Shown here: piece by piece, positions 49,401-61,400 of the stretch | How positions within the stretch are numbered: the stretch's first letter is position 1 | Layout of the letters: each line of letters begins with the position of its first letter | Origin: Anas platyrhynchos | Taxonomy: Eukaryota > Chordata > Aves > Anseriformes > Anatidae | DNA length: 64,000 nucleotides | Assembly: GCF_047663525.1 (NCBI RefSeq) | Contig: NC_092602.1 | Span: 1,061,501-1,125,500, forward strand | Direction of reading: 5' to 3' | The notes under the pieces: generated by a model | The model's input: only the letters and a program-made list of their open reading frames with translations | Database searches by the model: none | What the model was told of the DNA's origin: nothing | Translations under genes and position numbers: made by a program

Positions 49401-52400
49401 AAAAAGATTATTTACACTGCGACTCTCACCTTCAAAAAACGAACCAAAACCCCGTGCGAAGAATATTTTAACACCTGTACTTTGATTTTCAGTAGAAGTA
49501 GTTAATTATTATGCTGATGAATTTCACAGCTTCATTAAAGACACCTCCTTTAAGAGGAGGATGGGGGCACCCCCCCAGCTCTGGTGCTGTCTCCAGAGCA
49601 CTGAAGCCACCAGGCACCATGCCCAGCACCCGGCACCTCCCTGCCCAAATCCCGGCCGCAGCGAGGGCAGCTGGTGCCTGTGCCAGCCCCCGCCCCATCC
49701 TTCCCCACACCACACAGGGCAGCTCACCAGGAGGCTCGTGTCAGGAAAAGCACAAATGCGTGTGCATTCGTGATGAGCAGAGAGCGCAGGGTTTGTTTTC
49801 ACACTCCCCAGGACTTGGAAATCCATCCCCTGCCCCTTGCCACGGCTCGGGCTCTGCCAGCTGGGTGCAGCCGTGCACGCTCCGGGTGTCAGCACAGCAG
49901 CTGAGAGACCAGGAGCTGCTGCAGGCTCAGAGCCAGGCTGTGTAGGAAGAGGAGGTACAGCTCCACGGGAGAAATTCAGGACATGCAACCGAAGCAAAGA
50001 CGGAGACAACCGGGGCCAAGTACTACCCCCTCGGTTAGAAAACATGCAGCCCTCCCTGCGACGGCACAGGGCTTGGAAAGCATTCAAACCCCATTCTTCC
50101 TACAAAATTCATAAGGCAGAGCCATCTGCCTGGCAGCCAGCTCTCCAGCTCCCATCCCTGGGCTGTATTTTCCCCGCTGTCTGTGAATGTCGGGAGCACA
50201 AGGCAGCTTCTGCCTCCCAACTGCCCAAAGTGGGTCAAAAATGAGGGAGGAATGGGAACGGGAGTTCTGAGCCCAGCCGGAGGCATGGGGGTGGTGGGAC
50301 AGCAACAGTCCTTGTGGTAATAGGATTTAACGTGCCTCCACCTCTGATAAATGAGAGCCATTAGAATAAAAACCCTACGTACAGACATCAGCTCTTGGGA
50401 CCTGGGAAGCCAGACCAGTTCCTAATCCCACCTGAGTAACAAACCGTCCCGCCGGGTGTTTCTCAAGCCCTGGCAGTGCCTGGCAAGTGCACAGCCTCAC
50501 CACTGCTTATTTAAATAAAACAAAATCGTTAGGTGCAGACCACGACTTAAGTAATGTTAAGTGAATAATTCATGCGGTATCTATAATAGATGGGGGATTT
50601 AGCAGGAGCAGGGCTGTAAGTGGCTCTGTATGAACTATTGATGCTCCCTGCCTGGCACAGCTGCAATCACAGCTCTCTGTGATGCTTACAGGAGTGCTGG
50701 TAGGAGCGTGGGCTGAGCAATGCCTCCGCTGCTGGGAACGTTGTGGGGCCACCAGAGCAGCCAGGGCTGGCCTGAGGCATCCCCGGGACCTCCTCTCCTG
50801 CTCCCTCCAATGCCGGTAACCCCAGTCGCCTGCCTGGCTGGATTCAGCCAGCCCCCATTTGCCCCTGAGCTTGTCTGTTTGTGCCATGCTCCTGGGAGCT
50901 CCCTCAGGCTCCCTGCAAACTTGGGGGACAGAAGCATAAGATGACCGAGCATCTTGCTGCACCCAACATCCACATCCCCATGTAAAACATTCCGAAAGCC
51001 TCTAAAGACACATGCACAAATACAGGGGGTCTCCAGCACGCCGGGCTCAGGCTGGCAGAGCAGGGACAAAGCCTGGCTGTGGTGTGCGCAGTAATTTGCT
51101 CCAAAGCAGCGCTCCCTTCAGAACGGCTCGCAGCCTCGGGGGGAACTAAATGGCGAGCTCCCCTTGATTGTTAAATAAAAGATTATTGATAAAATAACTG
51201 CTTCTAATGCGGCTGTCTCGCTAGCCGAAATGCAATATCTTTCAATTACTGCTTGGAAGCAAGGCTTTCCTTTTGTTTACTGGAAAATACCAACATGAAA
51301 AGAGCTGCCGGGAGAGGAGCGTACAGCGAAGGTGAAGCTATTTCTGCCGCACTCCTGATCTGCCTGGGGCTTTGCGCAGGGAGAGCAGCCTCACTGCCTG
51401 TCCGTGGGCTCACTGCCTGTCCGTGGGCTCACTGCCTGTCCGTGGGCTCACCGTCTCCGTGCAGAGCAGCACAGCGGGGCTGGGCACATCGAGGGGCACT
51501 GCCCTGTGCCGGGCGCTCTCCCCGTTGCAGCTCTCCCCCAGAAAAGCAGCAGGAGCTGGGCGCCTGCTCAGCATTTGCTAGAGATGAGCAGGAGAAGCAG
51601 TTTGCTTCCTGGAACAAAACAGAGAGCAGAGAGACTGCCCAGCCCTGCCTGCCCAGCTGGGGAGAAATGGAAAGCGAGGAGTCGCAGTGACAGTTTTGGT
51701 TCGATGTTTTGAGGCTGCGGGGGATGAGAAGCCATCCTCTGCTCCCGCGGTGAGCCCGGAGCTCCCCAGCTCCACTCGCTGCAGCCCAGACCTGGCGTGC
51801 TCTGCATCCCTTGGAGGGCTGGGACCACCACTTCCACAGCTCCCTGACCTCCCGGGGGAGCAGGGCTGGGAGGACACCGCTCGCCCTGCAGCAGCACATG
51901 GAGACGTGCACGGCCCGGGTTTCCCTGAGCCCCCATCCCAGAGCAGCCAAGCTGGACAAGCCCTGGTCTGGGGGGTGCAGGAGGGCAGGGGGGCGAGGAG
52001 GGCCTGGCAAAGCAAAGGCTGCCTGAAACTGTGCATTTTTGGCAGGACAAAGGGGCCCGTGGGACAGCACCCCCTTACCAGTTCCACGCGCCGGCGGCTG
52101 GACTCCAGTTCCCTTTGCACCAGCTCGTTCATGTCCGCCTTCATCTCCTCCATCCTCCTCTGGTAGTACTTGGTGCTCTCCTTCTCCCGTGCCTCCGACT
52201 CGGCCGCCTTCTCCAGCTCCTCGCCCATCTTGATGATGCTGTCCCGCAAGCGCAGCACCAGCACCTGGGGAGGCAGCATGGGGTAGAGCCAGGGAGATGC
52301 AGGTGGGGAGCCAGGAAGCTCTCCGAGAGCGCTCAGCGACGTGGGGAGCGCTCCCTGCCTGACCATGATGGACCACTGGAGCTACTTCCTTCACCCCGAG

Positions 52401-55400
52401 TTTGTTTGGGCAGTGCAATCCGGGGAAGGAGTGACAGCAAAACCATCTCCTGGGGTGCCAGCACCCACACTGATTTATGGGCACAGTGAAATTTTTGGAC
52501 AGAGCCTGATGCCCTGGGGTCCGCCTGGTGCTCAGGGCAGGGGGTGGCTGTCAGGAGGGTGCTGGGATGGCATCTGGAGGCCGGGGCTGTATTCTCCTCT
52601 GGGTGTTTATAGCACGGGATCACTGTTGCTTTTTAATAAACACCACGACAGGTATGAATAATGACAGCAGCATGAAACCTGCAGGCCCTCAGCAAGCACA
52701 GAGCGTGGGGCAGGATGAGCCAAGACCCCAGCTGTGAGCACCGCCGTCCCCTCGCCCCTTCCCGGTGCGGGTGTCACCGCGTCCACCTCTCGTGCTGAAC
52801 CACGTCCCCGGGGCCCCGTGCCTGGCCGTACCTCGAAACGCTTCATCTGCACGGCCTGGCAGTCCAGGCGGCTCTCCAGGTCGCGGATGTGGGCCTCCTG
52901 CCGGCTGATGACCGCGCGCTCGGCCGGGCGCTGCTCCAAGCGCGCTGCGCTCGCCTGTGCCGCCCGCAGCTGGGGGGACACGCGTCAAAACCGCCCCCGC
53001 CAGCACCATGCCTGTCCCCTCCCTCAACAGTACCCACACCGAGACCTCTGCGGCCACCCCAGCTCCCCTCTAAATACAAAATGAATGCCTGGGACCTGGC
53101 GTGCGCGGCCAGGCACGTCGGGAAAATATTGCCTGAAGCTCCCTGAAGGATTCCCTCGTGCTCGTGCTGTGCAATAAATGCATGACACTAGCATGTACTT
53201 TTGAAAGAAAAATGTTCCAGCAGGATGGCGCTCGTCTGGGTTTCTTTTGCTTTTCTCTTCTCAGCAAATTCTTTGAGGACAGCAGGCATAAAAATTCACA
53301 ATTTATGTGCAAAGCTGCCTGCACTGAGTTTTTTCTCCAGCCGTTACACCGAGATCTCCCAGGCAAGCTGCCCTGCTTTTAGCAGCCCTGGAACAAGCTT
53401 GGTTCTGATTTTATATTTGACCTAGAACCAGGGGAATTTGTCATCTGTTATCTGGCCTATCTTTACAGCACAATACTCTCCGCCTCGGAGTGAGCGAGTG
53501 CTATCTCCGATTCCTGGGCAGCTTAGCCACGCTCCAATAAAGCACTTAACTTAATGGGATTACTCATGTGGTGAAAATTAATGCATGCGCTCCAGGACAG
53601 CGGGGCAGCCGCAGCGCTGAGGCAGAGCAGCACCCAACCATGCCACCCCAGGGCAGCCCCGGCCACAAGCCCACTTCTCCCCCAGCCCCACGGAGGAGCT
53701 GAAGGTCCCTGTCCTGAGAGCCACGCAGGGGAAAACCTTCTCCACCCCCAGGCAGTGGCTGGCAGAGCCGTGCAGCCCCAGCACACGTGTGTGCCCCAGC
53801 CCCAGGGCTGCACCTTGCAGGGCACACACATTAGCAAGAGAAGAGGAACCGGCCTGTTTTATGGAGGAGAAATTGCTTTGTGACACCTCGGTGGAGACTT
53901 GGTCTGACTGTGGCCATGGGGATGGCATCCCACTGCCTGGTGCCATGCGGCTCGCTGGGCGCAGGGATCTTGCTGCTGAGCTCAGCGCAGGATAGCTGGG
54001 GAGGAATTACCTTCTCCTGGAGGCTCTGCTTTTCCTTCTTTGCATCCTCCACCTGCGTCTGTAGCTCCTGGATCTGTGCGATGTCTGTTGCAGACTGGGG
54101 AAACAGAGAGCCTGGTGGTGGAAGCAGCCCCGGGGCCTGGAGCAGCGCGCAGGCACCCGAGGTGTTGCAGGTGCTTGTGCCACCTCCCCAGCAGGGGCTG
54201 CTTCTCCCTGCACAGCCTTGCCTGAATGCCTCTTCCCTCATTTTTCAGAACAAATACTGCAGGACAGGCCAGAACCCTCTCGTCTAGCCCATTTCTGCCC
54301 TCAAGGTGCTTCCAGACCCCGTTCCCCAGCTCCGTAGCAGCCCTGCAGGGTATCAGGTACCAGGCTGTGCGCTCTCAGCCTCACCAGCCTGACCCCACGG
54401 CTGCCCCCCCGGGAGCCTTGGGGTCCCTCAGCTCCACGTACAACCCTTTGGGAGAGGCTGCCCAAGTCTGAGCGTTATGCAGAGAGCCACAGGGCTGTCT
54501 GTCAGCACTTTTTAAGCTCTGCATGAGAAAATGGCAAAGAAAGAATAGAAAAAGATCCAGAGAGCGATGCTCCAGGATGCTGCGGGATTTTCCCTGCCGG
54601 GGAGGGGGATGCTGCAGAGCCTCCCCACCCAGCAGCTCCTACCTGTGCGATCAGGGCCTTGTGCTTCGCCATGAGCTCGTTCAGATCCTCCTGGTCCTCA
54701 TCGACACGCCGCAGGAGGTCGGCTCTCTCGTGCTGCAGCTGGGACAGCTGCTCGTCCGCCTGCGGGAGCGGAGCGGGGCCTCGAGTCGTGGGGGGGACCC
54801 ACCTCAAAACACACCCCACTGGGGGGTCCGTGACACCCCCTGCCCAGCTCCCCCAACCCGGTGGAGCTGCACGGGGAGATGAGGGGACGCTGTGCGCTTT
54901 TAGCCCTTTTATCCACCCATTAAGGGACCCGGGGGCTGTTCACCAAGGAGGCTGTGTGATTTGGGGTTATTGCTACCACGCATCCCGCGGGGGTGGGACC
55001 GCGCCGCTGCCCTGCCCCACGCACCAGGGTCTTGTTTCTGCTGAGGGTCTCCAGCTCCGCGTGCAGGTTCTCCAGCTGCAGGGCTGTCGCCTGCTGGCAC
55101 CTCTGGGCCTCCGCACACCTCGCCTCGCTCTCCTCCAGCTGTGACAGGGGGAGGTGATGATTGCACGAGCCCTCGGTGCGTGCCGAAACCCTGCCTGTTT
55201 GCACTGCACCCCCAGAGCGTGTCCCCTGCTCGCACACATCAAAATTCAGCCTTTTAAAATCCGTGCTTCTGCTCAGACTGCCTGGTTCTGCTTTACAATG
55301 GAAACTTTCCCCAGGCAGCAGCCGCGGTGCTGCGAGAGGAGAGCTCCCCATGTGCCCGAGCGCCCGGCCGCACGCAGGCACCCTTCTTGCGGGTAGGGCA

Positions 55401-58400
55401 CGCACCGCACACCCCCTCCGCCTTGGCGGGGTAGAGCTGGGATCATTAATTTGCAAAATGATGTGAATTACATGTAACTCCTGATTAGAGCAATTCACGA
55501 TTGGGAGTTTTCAAATGGGCTTTTCACGTAGCATAAATTGCATTTGCAAATACAGATGAAATACCACGGTTATGAATGCGAACTCGCTCTCGGTTTTTAT
55601 AGCTCAGCCATTAAAACTACAATGATCTTAAGTGGGCTGGAAACAGCTGGAAGATGCAGCATCATCCCCCAAACACACCGCTGAGACGGAGGAACTTACG
55701 TGGGTTGTACCTGAACATGCAGTTCCTTGCCTTGCTCACTCAGGTTCCTTTTGTTTACCAGAAGGGAAACGCAAACCCAACACCTGCTGCTCGTTTCCCC
55801 TGCCTGCTCCCCGTTTGTCCAGGGAACGCAGGGCTCAAGTGCAGGTGAGGACACTGCCACAATTTTAAGCCATTTTCTCAGGGAATGTTTCACCTGTCTT
55901 TTGCTATTCCCTCCCTTTAAAATAAATAAATAAATAAACGGGGGGATTATGAAGTTCTGGAGCAACCCCCAGTTCACTTCCCTCAGCAGTCTGGGGCGAG
56001 ACCCTTGGAGAAGGGAAGCAGGTAACTTGCTTCCTCAGAGCTGTCTGCAACGCGATGCTCCAGCACGGGGGCTTCGAGCAGCTGGAATCCTGCAGAGCAG
56101 CTGTGGGAAGTGGTCCCTGTGTCCCAGCTCAGCCCACTCGGTTGGGTTGCCCATGCAGGCCATGCACAGAGCTGCTCTTGCGAGGACACGCGGCGTGCGC
56201 CCTGCTCGCTCCCCCGGCTGAAGAACAGCTTTGTGTTTTGCATAAAGCTCAGGAGGCAGGGACTGAAATTACCCAAGCGACAGCTTCTAGGAGACATTAA
56301 GAGTCAGAGATTTCCAGGGAATGCTAGCTTGTGCCACAAAAGGAGCCCCAAGGCCAACAACAGCACCTGCCCCCAGCTCCCCTGCTGCAGGCATTTCATT
56401 CTCTCATTCACATCCTGCACACACGTGTCCTGCAGCACTCTGCCCTCGAGCTCACCATGGGAAGACCAAAACCCACCAGCAGCATGGCCCTAAGTGCTTC
56501 AGCGAACAGAAACGCCTGAGATCGTGCCCTGTGTTACCACGTGGTGAGCACAGGGAAATCCCACAGCGTGGGACAGGAGGCACCCCGAGCCCCCAGTGCC
56601 GCCAGGCGCTCAGCTCACACAGCAGCTCCGCATCCAGGGCTTTCCCACATTTTTCCAGCTTTTCCCTGGGCCTGGTCATTCCCCTGCCCCGATTCCACAA
56701 ATGCTCCGGACAGTTTAATCAGAGAGAAACTCATCTCTGGGCCTCCCATTAAATACCAGCTTCTCTTTCACTTCATGCAATGGAATTTTCCCACTTGGGA
56801 AGAATAAACTGAAACTCTCCCCAAAATGCATAATGTATGAATGGAACAACATTAGTTTGTTGTGCTACGCCATCTGTTAAATACCTGCGTAAAATGGGTG
56901 CTTCAGCCTTATTAAGAAACAATGCTCTACTTTCAGACCATATGGGTTTTGATTAACGGAAATGTAGCATTTTAGCGACATTTTCGTTCTTGCAGGGCTT
57001 TGTGGGCTGGTGGTAGGATGTATCGGATTCTGAGAACCTCATCATGAATGCCATTAGGAAGCATTTAGATGTAAGGGACGGCATAATCATGAGGCACTGG
57101 TAATTCATGCGGAGCCTTGGCAGCATCGCAGACACGAGAGGCTCCCAGTACCGAGGCTCTCCTCCACGCTCCCCAAACGCACGAGGCAGCGGGGCAGGTG
57201 CCACCAGGCGGTGACAGCACACAGCCTGCGAGGTGCCACAGCAGCAGACAGGATCTAGGTCCTGCAGGCGGTGGAGCCTGTGCGGGGCCAACAATGCCCT
57301 GGGAGCAGGAGCTGGCAGCAGAAGGGTGCCCTCGGCACCAGGCAGCCCTGGCGCTGGGTGCTGCGCCGGGTCAGGGGGTGACAAATCGCCCAGCTGAGGG
57401 CACAGGGGAGGGCAAGGCAGGGGCTGCGCATCATCTCCAAATCTGGAGTGGGATTCGGGAAATACTGAGGGCTTTGTTGTTAAGTGGAGTGTTACAATGG
57501 GCAAAACAGCTCAATAGTGTCTGGGAGTGAACTTGTGAGTTCAAACAAGGGACATGCCCTGGTCGTGGCCACCCCCTGCCCCAGCTGTCCCGGTCAGCGG
57601 CACAGGCGTGGGCACGGCAGCAGCCCCAGCGCCCAGCTCACCTTCCACGTCTCCCCGGTGCAGGTGGGAACAGCTGCAGCTCACAGCTGTTATTTATGCA
57701 GAACTATTATCTCAATTATATTTGTGTGTTGTTGGAATCGCTCATGCCTCCTGATTAGTTTGTTTCCAGGGGTAATGCACAATGGAGATTAATTGCTGCG
57801 CGGTTTCGGAGGACTGGCGGCAGTAGCTCAGCCCTGGCGCTCTGCACGTGCCAGCCTGTGGCCGGAGAGCGCCGCCTGCCCTGCCGTCACCGAGAGCATG
57901 AGGACTTCTGTGCCACCTCCTCCCGGGCTGCACCACAGCCGTGTGTCTGTCCGTCCTGCGCAGGGCACAGCAGTGCCCTCCCTGCTCACCCCAGCACGGG
58001 ACCCGCGGTGTCCGCGCTTAAAGCCTGGCACGGGAGCCGCAGTCCCTGCTCTGGCAGCTTGTGCCTCCTTACAGCCATTTCTATGGCAACACGTCCTGCA
58101 AACAGGGCCCCCGGATCACGGTGTGAGAAGACAGAAAGCATGCTGAACAGAAGGTAATTAACAGGGCTGCCTAAGAAAAGGAAAAAATACTTAACCGCTG
58201 TTGGCTTAATTACAGAGCTGTGCTCCCTGCAAGGCGACCCTGGCGGCACAAGGGGCACTCCTCGCGGCAGCACAGAGCGTGCACAGTGCCACAGGTCGCT
58301 GCTTGCCTGAGCTGCTGTGATCCCTGAGATCTGCCCCAGCTTCACCTGGGTCGAGGTACAACAGTGACATCCCCGGAGGGGCCGGGGATGCTGTGAGCAC

Positions 58401-61400
58401 CAGCTCTGCACTGCTCGCCATGGGGGCGAGGGACAGCGCAGGGCAGCCCTGCCCAACGCCTGGGGGCACTTTGCTGCCTCTTTTCCATAGTGGATCTGGT
58501 GAAAGCCAGCAGGAGAGGTCGTGCTCACCCACACCTCCCAACCCACCCCACCTGCACGCTCAGCTTGGCATTGGGACTGCATCCCCACACGGTACGCAGG
58601 CTTTGGTCAAACACCACCCATGGCACCACGGGGACGTGCTCAGGGCACGGCGATGATCGGGTGCCCCGGTGCCTCTGGAATCCTCCCCGGTGCCTACCTG
58701 CCTGTGCAGCCGCTCCAGCTCGGCAGCGCTGGCGGCACCGGGCTCCGTGGGGGCAGCCAGCAGCAGCTGCGCGTCGGCCAGCAGCGCGCGCGTCCGCCGC
58801 AGGTCTCGCCGCAGCCGCTTCTCCACGTCGAGGTCACGGTGGCCAATCTGGAGGGAGAGGAGCAGGCTGAGGGGGAGCCCTGCGGTGCCAGGGCTTCAGT
58901 CCCCAGCTAGAGCCACCCTCAGGCCTGCCCCACATAATAAAACCTCCAAAAGCACCAGCTTGGGAACCAGGAGGGATTTGGGTAATCCATTTTGCAAGGT
59001 GATATTAAATATCTGCGTGTAAATGGGGCAGTTTTCCATCTTTATCAAATAATACTTCAATACAAGGAGGAAAATAAATTACGCAAACACCAGCACTGTC
59101 AGGTTACAGGAAAACATCACATTTTTTCTACCAGAAAGCTGTTCCTCTGAAGGCGTTTGCTTGCCCCATCCTCCAGGAGCTGCATGTCCCCAGAGCACCA
59201 GCGCTCTGTCCCCACAGCCACTGAGCACCAGGGCTCTTCATGTGGCCAGGCTGCGGTGGCAGCAGCCCAAAATGTGACCATGCTGGGAGTGCAGCCAGCT
59301 GCAGGGTTGCACCGTGGCCGCTCCTCCCACCCCACAGCCCCAGCAGCCGTGGATCTGGAGGAGGAAGACCCTGGAGCGTGCTGAGAGCTGCTGCAGGGAA
59401 AGGTGAAAGTCCCTGCATGAGGGAAACAAAGACAGGAAAAAAAAACCCTGCAACTACGGAGAAAATGGTAGGTGGGAGAAACAATGACGAAGGCATGAGG
59501 AAGTCAGCCCACAGGGGAAGGGGAAAAAACCACCACATGCTGGTGGGGAAGGCTTCATCAGGAATTATTTACACCTCGCTAACGCAAAGCATCTGGAGCC
59601 TCCGTCAGCCGCGGAGGTGCGTAACCGATGCTGCAGCCTTCGGGGGGGGGGGAGGCAGCGGCTCCTCGTGCGTGCATCTCCAGCAGTGCCAGCAGAAAAT
59701 AACTGCTGGGTTATTTCCGAGGCTCATCGCCCGGCAATGCAGTGTCACTGCATCACTCGGAAGCCGTTTAAAGGAAAGAAGGAAGCACCTTAAAAAAAAA
59801 AAAACAAAAAACAACAAAAAAACAACCCTCCATGTTCCCCCCTCAAACAGAGAGCAACCATGGTTACGAGGATAAAAGAATCAGAAAAACACCAAACAAG
59901 CAAGGACATGGTTTCAGTGCTTGATTTCAGGCTAATTGAAGTGTGGGAGCATTTTCCATTTACTCCGTTCCACAGCTCCTCTCGCTTCAGACCTGTTCTC
60001 CTATTTTATGTTCACTGGCTAAAATTAATTGTGCGGATTTGACCTTGCAGCCTGTTTCCGAGCTGGCTGGCATTTGCAGAAACCCGCAATCGTTGACATC
60101 TCCATTTCCTTAATTAGTTTTCTGGGACAGCTTTTTTTTTTCCTTTTTTAATAAACTGCTCTGAAGCATACTGTCCGCTGTAAGTCAGGCAGTATTTATA
60201 ATAACACTACGGCAGAGCAGATTTGCTTTTATCCCTGCCATCCCTATAGACCACATCTTGGATGCCGTTCAGCATCATTTTCTGCATAGCTCAGTGTCTG
60301 CTGCCATTGCAGGCGATGGATTTTGTGTCGTAAATGGGCACAGCAGGCACCCCAGCCTCTGCCTCGGCCTGCCACCATTCCAGCCTGCTGCTTTTTGAAG
60401 TTACAAGGCAGGGGTTTAATCCAACAGCCGCTTTCCAGGCGCTGGGTATATTCCACGTACACTCCAGCAACACCCAGGGTTGCTCTTCCCTCTCCCTTTC
60501 CCTTTGCAGGACACGGGGGGGCTGCAGGGGCAGTGATGTGTGTGTCCCGAGCCCCACGCTCTGCTCCAGCTTCCCACTGCAGGGCTCTGCTTCCTCCTCG
60601 CCCTGCTCAGTTTTGCTCTCCCGAGCAAGAGAAACGCGCTGCACGGAGCAGCAGCAGCAATGTGCGCTGCTGCAAGATTTATTGTGGCACTTCCCAAAAC
60701 ATTTTACGAGCTCAGGATCAGTGGGACGTTACGGCCAGGCCCTGTCACACCGTGTGGTGTCTGCGGGGAGTGCCCTGCTCATTTCAGCCCCAAGTTCCCC
60801 CGTTTAATGAACGCCTGCAGGCACCAGGCTCGGTGGCACCCAGCCCCCCTGTGCCAGTGGCCAGCAGACCCATTTCATCACTCCAGCTCCACACAACCAG
60901 CTCCTCCTCTGCATGTGCAAGGTGGCTCACGACATGGCACGGAGAGGGGACACCAGCACAAAACCAGCTCCAGGTGGGGCAGGAGCAGCAGGAGGGCAGC
61001 ACTGACCCTGTCCCCAGCCCTGTCCCCGAGCACTGCCTGTCCCCAGCCGTGTCCCCACGCTGTCCCCAGACGCTTCCAGCCCGGCTGCTCAGTGGTGCCA
61101 GGCGATGCCCAGGCTGGTAAATGCTGTTCCATGGAGCCGCGCTCGGTCCCTTGCTTTCTAATTTCTCGTGCAGCAGCTGTGTGCACTTTTCCCATTACAT
61201 TCACTTCAATCACTGCCACGGACACATTAGAGAGTGAAAAGGGATTTGTTCAACAAATGCGTCTGGGGCAGAATTCCTCTGCAAATAGCAGACTCTGAAA
61301 AACTGTTTTTCTGGGCAGATGGAGCTGCTCCAGCGCTAGTTCTGCTTAGCCTGACTCTGGCAGCCCGGCCTCGTCCTTACCTGCTCACACAAGGTGCCGA

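Larger units (their letters stand above)
45553..52078 (-). other. MYO18B: MYO18B intron 11 (6.5 kb)
   Basis: This is the longest intron visible, separating the penultimate rod exon from the rod end. It holds AT-rich islands near 47640-47900, 48540-48860, 49260-49560, 50490-50600 and 51120-51300, a purine run and a 19-base tandem repeat. No coding exon was recognised. Confidence 0.8.

Noticed and set aside
51392..51448. Regular 19-base repeats resembling a CRISPR array
   Set aside because: The units are directly abutting with no spacers, in a vertebrate intron. This is a minisatellite.
51429..52484. 351-codon open frame on the minus strand over MYO18B exon 11
   Set aside because: It covers the real exon in a different frame and extends through introns. 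The 262-codon frame at 51578-52366 contains the true exon frame but runs past both splice sites.
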